A stretch of DNA of 64,000 nucleotides from Mariniblastus sp. (GTDB lineage Bacteria > Planctomycetota > Planctomycetia > Pirellulales > Pirellulaceae). The notes below the pieces were generated by a model. That model was given only the letters and a program-made list of their open reading frames with translations, was not told where the DNA came from and searched no databases. A program made the position numbers and the translations under genes. The stretch's first letter is position 1; each line of letters begins with the position of its first letter. Location of the stretch: the NCBI GenBank assembly GCA_028823415.1, contig JAPKBL010000009.1, forward strand, positions 1-64,000. Reading direction: 5' to 3'. Of this stretch, positions 59,581 to 64,000 are shown piece by piece.

Positions 59581-61662
59581 TTACAGGGCAAATGACTGAG
59601 CAACATCCGCCGGGGCCGGAGCATATTCGAGGGGCTCCATAGAACTCCCCGCCCTGCCCTGCGACAATGACCGCATCGCACTTGAATAACCGAATAATTC
59701 AGCCAACGGTGCATTGGCAATAATCGTTGTCGTTTCTAAGTGCGTACCGGTGCTGACAATCTGAGCACGACGCTGGGCCAAGTCCCCGACAAACTCACCG
59801 TAATAATCCTCCGGTGTCGTAATTGTCAGTTTCATGATCGGCTCGAGCAATAGCGGAGAAGCCAGTCGTAGCGCCTCCTCGAACGCTTCTCCGGCAGCAA
59901 TAGAAAACGCCATGGGAGTCGATTCTTCAGTGGTCTCAGCATCCAATAACGTCACCCGAATTTTCGCCAATGGGAAACTGCCAATCGAACCGCCCCCTTC
60001 TCCACGGGCTTTGATTTCTTCCTTTACTGACTGCACCATATCCGGCGGCATCGCATCGACCGGCAATCGACTTCGAATCGCCACGCCTGACTCAACTTTT
60101 TCATCGGGCTCCATTCGCAACTTGACCTTAGCAAATAATTGCTGCCCATTGACCAAGCGATGACATTCCCCAGTAACCTCAACGCTCTGACCAATCGTCT
60201 CTCGGTAGGAAACACGAGGCTTGTGAACTTTCACATTCAGATTGAAATCACGCAAGAGTCGATTCTTAATCACTTCGAGGTGCAGCTCACCCATCCCGGC
60301 AATCAACGTCTGCCCGGTATCCTCGTTTTCCTTTGCCTTGAACGTGGGATCCTGTTTTTTCAACAAATCGAGGACGTCGCTCAGCTTATTTCGATCCGCC
60401 GTCGACTCTGGCTCAATCGCCATCTCGATGACGGTTTCAGGGAACTCAATGGGCTCGAGAAGAATCGGATCATTTTGCTCGCAAAGCGTATCTCCGGTGA
60501 CCGCAAATCGGGGGCCAATGACGCCGACGATCTCACCGCAGGTGATTTCATCCAGCTGGCCGTCACGTTCCTTTTTCGTGGCATGAATCTGCCACAATTG
60601 AGCCGCGTTTTCTTTCTTGTCTTTGGACGGACAATAAACTCGCGAATTTCCCCTGAGTACTCCCGAGTAAACTCGAATCCAGTAAAGATCACCTGTCTTC
60701 GCCGGTAGGATCTTAAATACCAAACCACAAAAGGGCTCGTTCGGATCTGGCTTGCGAGATAATTCCTGTTCCGGTTTTCGCGGATTGGTCCCCACTACCG
60801 GAGGACGCTCTAACGGGTTGGGAAGATAGTGCTTGACTCCATCAAGCACACCCTGCACACCGATGCCATGCAACGCGGAACCGCAAACCACCGGATGAAT
60901 CTTGCCATTCAAGGTGGCTTCGCGAATCGTCTTACGAATCAATTCGTTCGAAATCGACTTTCCCTCAAACGCCAATTCTGCCATCTCATCACTGAAATCG
61001 TATAGCGTCTCCAATAATTGTTCGCGTGCAAACTGTGCTTCATCAAGCAAGTCTTCCGGGATCGGCGACTCTTTTTGCTTTTTCCCTTCGTCTTCAAAAG
61101 TCACGTACCGCATCTTAATTAAGTCGATCAGCCCGCGGAACGGATTGTCAACGTGTGCCGGCCCCAATCCAACGGGGATTTGCAATGCGACAGGATTAGC
61201 GCCCAATCGTTTCCTGATCTCATCAAAGACCCGCTCAAATCCAGCGCCCTCGCGATCGAGCTTATTGATGAACGCCATCCTAGGAACACCATACTTGTTG
61301 GCCTGTCGCCAAACGGTTTCGCTTTGCGCTTCCACCCCTTCTCGCGCGCTGAAAACAACCACAGCGCCGTCGAGAACTCGCAAGCTCCGCTCCACTTCCG
61401 CTGTGAAATCGACGTGCCCCGGAGTATCGAGCAGATTGACGTGAATGTCTTTCCAGTCAAACGTCACACAGGCCGAATAAATCGTGATCCCGCGTTCCTG
61501 CTCTTCCTGGTCATCGTCGGTCGTCGTCGTTCCACTATCGACTTTTCCAACGCGATGCTTCGTACCGCTAAGAAACAGCATCCGCTCGGTAACCGTCGTT
61601 TTTCCGGCATCGATATGAGCGATGATTCCGATGTTTCTCAGATTTTTGAGTTTGCGAGCCAT
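59581..61662 (-). CDS. fusA: Elongation factor G
   Basis: [57 protein letters not shown]; str-operon position. Confidence 0.95.
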   Translation of the reverse strand: [693 protein letters not shown]

Positions 61663-61741
61663 AATAAATCAGCAACTAGAGGCGTGATTGCCTGAAAATT
61701 TCGTCCTGCACCCGGTAAATTCTTTCATTCGATAGGCGCAT

Positions 61742-61774
61742 AAAAAAACCGCTCCGTGATCGACGAAGCGGTTT
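61742..61774 (-). terminator. Rho-independent terminator downstream of rpsG
   Basis: AAACCGCTtCG-tcgatca-CGgAGCGGTTT-TTTT on the minus strand. Confidence 0.85.
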
Positions 61775-61789
61775 GAGATCATTTCTTTA

Positions 61790-62260
61790 CTACCAAGCAA
61801 AGTGAGCAAACGCTTTGTTTGCTTCCGCCATTCGATGGGTGTTTTCTCGTTTGGTCATCGCCGCACCTTCACGGTTGTATGCAGCGACCAATTCGTCGGC
61901 CAAACGCAAATGAGTCGGCCGACCTTTTTTATCTCGAATCGCCGTTAATAGCCAGCGAATCGCAAGCGACTGCTGTCGACTTCGGCTGACCTGCATCGGA
62001 ACCTGATAAGAAGCACCACCCACTCGCTTTGAGCGAACTTCGAGGTGTGGCTTTACGTTTTCGACTGCAGTTGTGAAAACCTCAATGGCTTCAACATCTG
62101 GAACACGCTTCTTAATTTCATCTAGAGCGTTGTAAAAAACAGCCTGGGCTGTAGTTTTCTTTCCATCCCACATCAAGCAATTGATGAACTTACTCGCCAA
62201 AATTGAATCAAACTTTGGATCCGGCTTTAGCTGAGTTCGGCTTGCGGTAATTCTTCCCAT
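61790..62260 (-). CDS. rpsG: 30S ribosomal protein S7
   Basis: [63 protein letters not shown]. Confidence 0.97.
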   Translation of the reverse strand: MGRITASRTQLKPDPKFDSILASKFINCLMWDGKKTTAQAVFYNALDEIKKRVPDVEAIEVFTTAVENVKPHLEVRSKRVGGASYQVPMQVSRSRQQSLAIRWLLTAIRDKKGRPTHLRLADELVAAYNREGAAMTKRENTHRMAEANKAFAHFAW

Positions 62261-62325
62261 AGTACTCTGTATTTTTGTTTGAAATGGTTGCTATTGATAT
62301 TTAGACTTGCGAACAACGCAACGGA

Positions 62326-62691
62326 CTACTTTTTCGCGCCGTAACGACTTCGCGATTGCTTTCGGTTTTCGACACCCAAGGTATCTTGAGCACCGCGGAC
62401 AACCTGATACCGAACACCGGGAAGATCGCGAACTCGCCCGCCTCGTACCAAAACGATCGAGTGCTCCTGCAAGTTGTGCCCTTCACCGGGGATATATACC
62501 GTCACCTCTTTGCCGTTAGAAAGCCGCACACGCGTGATTTTCCGGAGCGCCGAATTCGGCTTCTTCGGTGTCATAGTTCGAACCTGTAGGCACACGCCCT
62601 GCTTTTGAGGGCAACGCTCCAATACAGGCGCCTTGGTAAACTTGCGTTTCTTTTTGCGTTTCTTACGGAGAAGCTGATTAATCGTAGGCAT
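62326..62691 (-). CDS. rpsL: 30S ribosomal protein S12
   Basis: [82 protein letters not shown]. Confidence 0.98.
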   Translation of the reverse strand: MPTINQLLRKKRKKKRKFTKAPVLERCPQKQGVCLQVRTMTPKKPNSALRKITRVRLSNGKEVTVYIPGEGHNLQEHSIVLVRGGRVRDLPGVRYQVVRGAQDTLGVENRKQSRSRYGAKK

Positions 62692-62711
62692 TCGTTCTTC
62701 TATCTATCCAG

Positions 62712-62730
62712 GCGCCGTATTTGACGGCGC
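62712..62730 (-). promoter_or_regulatory. Leader hairpin immediately upstream of rpsL
   Basis: GCGCCGT-caaat-ACGGCGC in the 5' leader, about 20 nt before the ATG. Confidence 0.4.
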
Positions 62731-62984
62731 TACTAATTCCAGGTGAATTTTCATCCGGCCCCTTTGCGCAAACAGCACAACTGGAAGCCCGTAAAAATAA
62801 TAGTTTTATGCAAAATGTCAACCTCAAATTGACATTTCAATATGTGAGTTAGGGGAGGATGGGAAAAATGGCATCACCAATACCAATGTATCGGCTTGCA
62901 TGCCCCGTAATCACCCATTTTCCACGGAAAAACCCGATTTAGCAGCAACTTTCGCCACTTTATTTAATTTCCCCGATTTCCTAA

Positions 62985-64000
62985 CTACACCCCTCCATCC
63001 AATACGTCCTGCCATTCCTTGAGTTTGTCCCACTCGCCAGCTGCTGCCAACTGAGCCTGATCGGGCCAAGTCGACGGATTCATGGTCGCCATGATTCCAC
63101 CAGCATGATCAAGCACCTCTTTAATTTGGTCTGGCGTGGTTTGAGCTAACTGCTGAAAACTCGTTAGGCCAACGCTGTTCAATAGTCCGGCGACCTGAGA
63201 CCCAATTCCTTCGATTTTGGTCAAATCATCGGGGGCCACAATTCTTCCGCCGTTGAGTTCATCCTGCCACTGACGAAGCTTATCCCACTCGCCAGCAACA
63301 GCTAATTGAGCTTGGTCCGCCCAGGTAGTCGGATCCTGCGAATCAAAACCGCCAGCACTCAAAAAGTCCTTTAGCTCGGCCGCTGACGCTTGCGTCAGTT
63401 GAGCAAAGGTCATAATGCCAGCTGTCGCGAGATGCTCCGCAATCTTGGGACCGATCCCTTCAATTTTCGTCAGATCATCCATTTCGGTGACCACAGGAGC
63501 CGGTGCAGATTCCGCGGGACGACCACCGATTAGACGATCCTGCCAGTCCTGTAATTGCGTCCAAGCTCCCACTGCCGCCAGTTGAGCCTGATCGCACCAA
63601 GTGGTCGCGTCGTGTGCTCCGTAACCTCCGGCTGCATCAAGAATTTCTCGAACCCGTGCTGAACCCGCGGAGGCCAGTTGCGAGTAGGACACAATGCCTG
63701 CCGCATTTAAGTGCCCCGCAATTCCAGGCCCGATCCCTTCGATCCGCGTTAAATCATCCACCTCGACTGGTGCCGGTTGGGCAACCACCGGTGTATCTCC
63801 GGCAGACATCCGACCACCATCCAAACGAGTCTGCCATTCCTTCAATTGATCCCATTCACCGCTCGCAGCCATCTGCGATTGATCCGGCCAAGTGGTTGTA
63901 TCATGGGCTCCGTAGCCGCCAACGTTGTCCAAAATCGATCGGATTCTCGTTGGGTCGGTTCCCGCGAGTTCCGCGTAAGTGAAAATACCGGAGTCATTGA
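62985..64000 (-). CDS. Helix-hairpin-helix multi-repeat protein, 5' end truncated by the window edge
   Basis: Repeats of about 75 aa with DDLTKIEGIGPxIAxHL...QAQLAxxGEWDKLxxWQDxLxGG; the frame stays open to position 64000 (...NDSGIFTYAELAGTDPTRIRSILDN), so the TTG at 63932 is not the real start. Confidence 0.85.
   Translation of the reverse strand, partial: NDSGIFTYAELAGTDPTRIRSILDNVGGYGAHDTTTWPDQSQMAASGEWDQLKEWQTRLDGGRMSAGDTPVVAQPAPVEVDDLTRIEGIGPGIAGHLNAAGIVSYSQLASAGSARVREILDAAGGYGAHDATTWCDQAQLAAVGAWTQLQDWQDRLIGGRPAESAPAPVVTEMDDLTKIEGIGPKIAEHLATAGIMTFAQLTQASAAELKDFLSAGGFDSQDPTTWADQAQLAVAGEWDKLRQWQDELNGGRIVAPDDLTKIEGIGSQVAGLLNSVGLTSFQQLAQTTPDQIKEVLDHAGGIMATMNPSTWPDQAQLAAAGEWDKLKEWQDVLDGGV

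Noticed and set aside
60139-60708. 189 aa plus-strand ORF antisense to fusA
   Set aside because: Shadow ORF of a strongly conserved gene; no recognisable family.

Overview
The window looks like chromosomal DNA from a planctomycete, probably Pirellulaceae-like (inferred from DUF1552, DUF1559-like and Planctomycete-type cytochrome content). It is mostly housekeeping and ordinary accessory genes: coaE, rho, ribH, nusB, ftsY, rpsO, pnp, ribF, a DHH phosphoesterase, an ABC exporter, ECF sigma factors, a GGDEF/EAL protein, pepF, tRNA-His, a hotdog/ACP/ketosynthase cluster, ptsI, and rpsL-rpsG-fusA. I saw no prophage, IS element or CRISPR array. The strongest observations are two genes that the ORF track misses or truncates because each contains one in-frame UGA exactly where the first Cys of a CxxC motif should be. 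One is a heavy-metal-associated-domain lipoprotein (GMT-U-GGC, complement 8767..9243). The other is a thioredoxin (WSQG-U-PPC, complement 59039..59359). In both, a short hairpin with an apical GU about 19-21 nt 3' of the UGA resembles a bacterial SECIS, so both are candidate selenoproteins. Other points of interest are a run of eight hairpins between rpsO and pnp, an in-frame chimera of a truncated ECF sigma factor and the DUF1552 C-terminus, a permease-methyltransferase-PII gene set, an anti-sigma-like N-terminus fused to a pseudopilin/H-X-DG-like domain, and a hotdog-ACP-hotdog-ketosynthase lipid cluster with an unusually long ACP.
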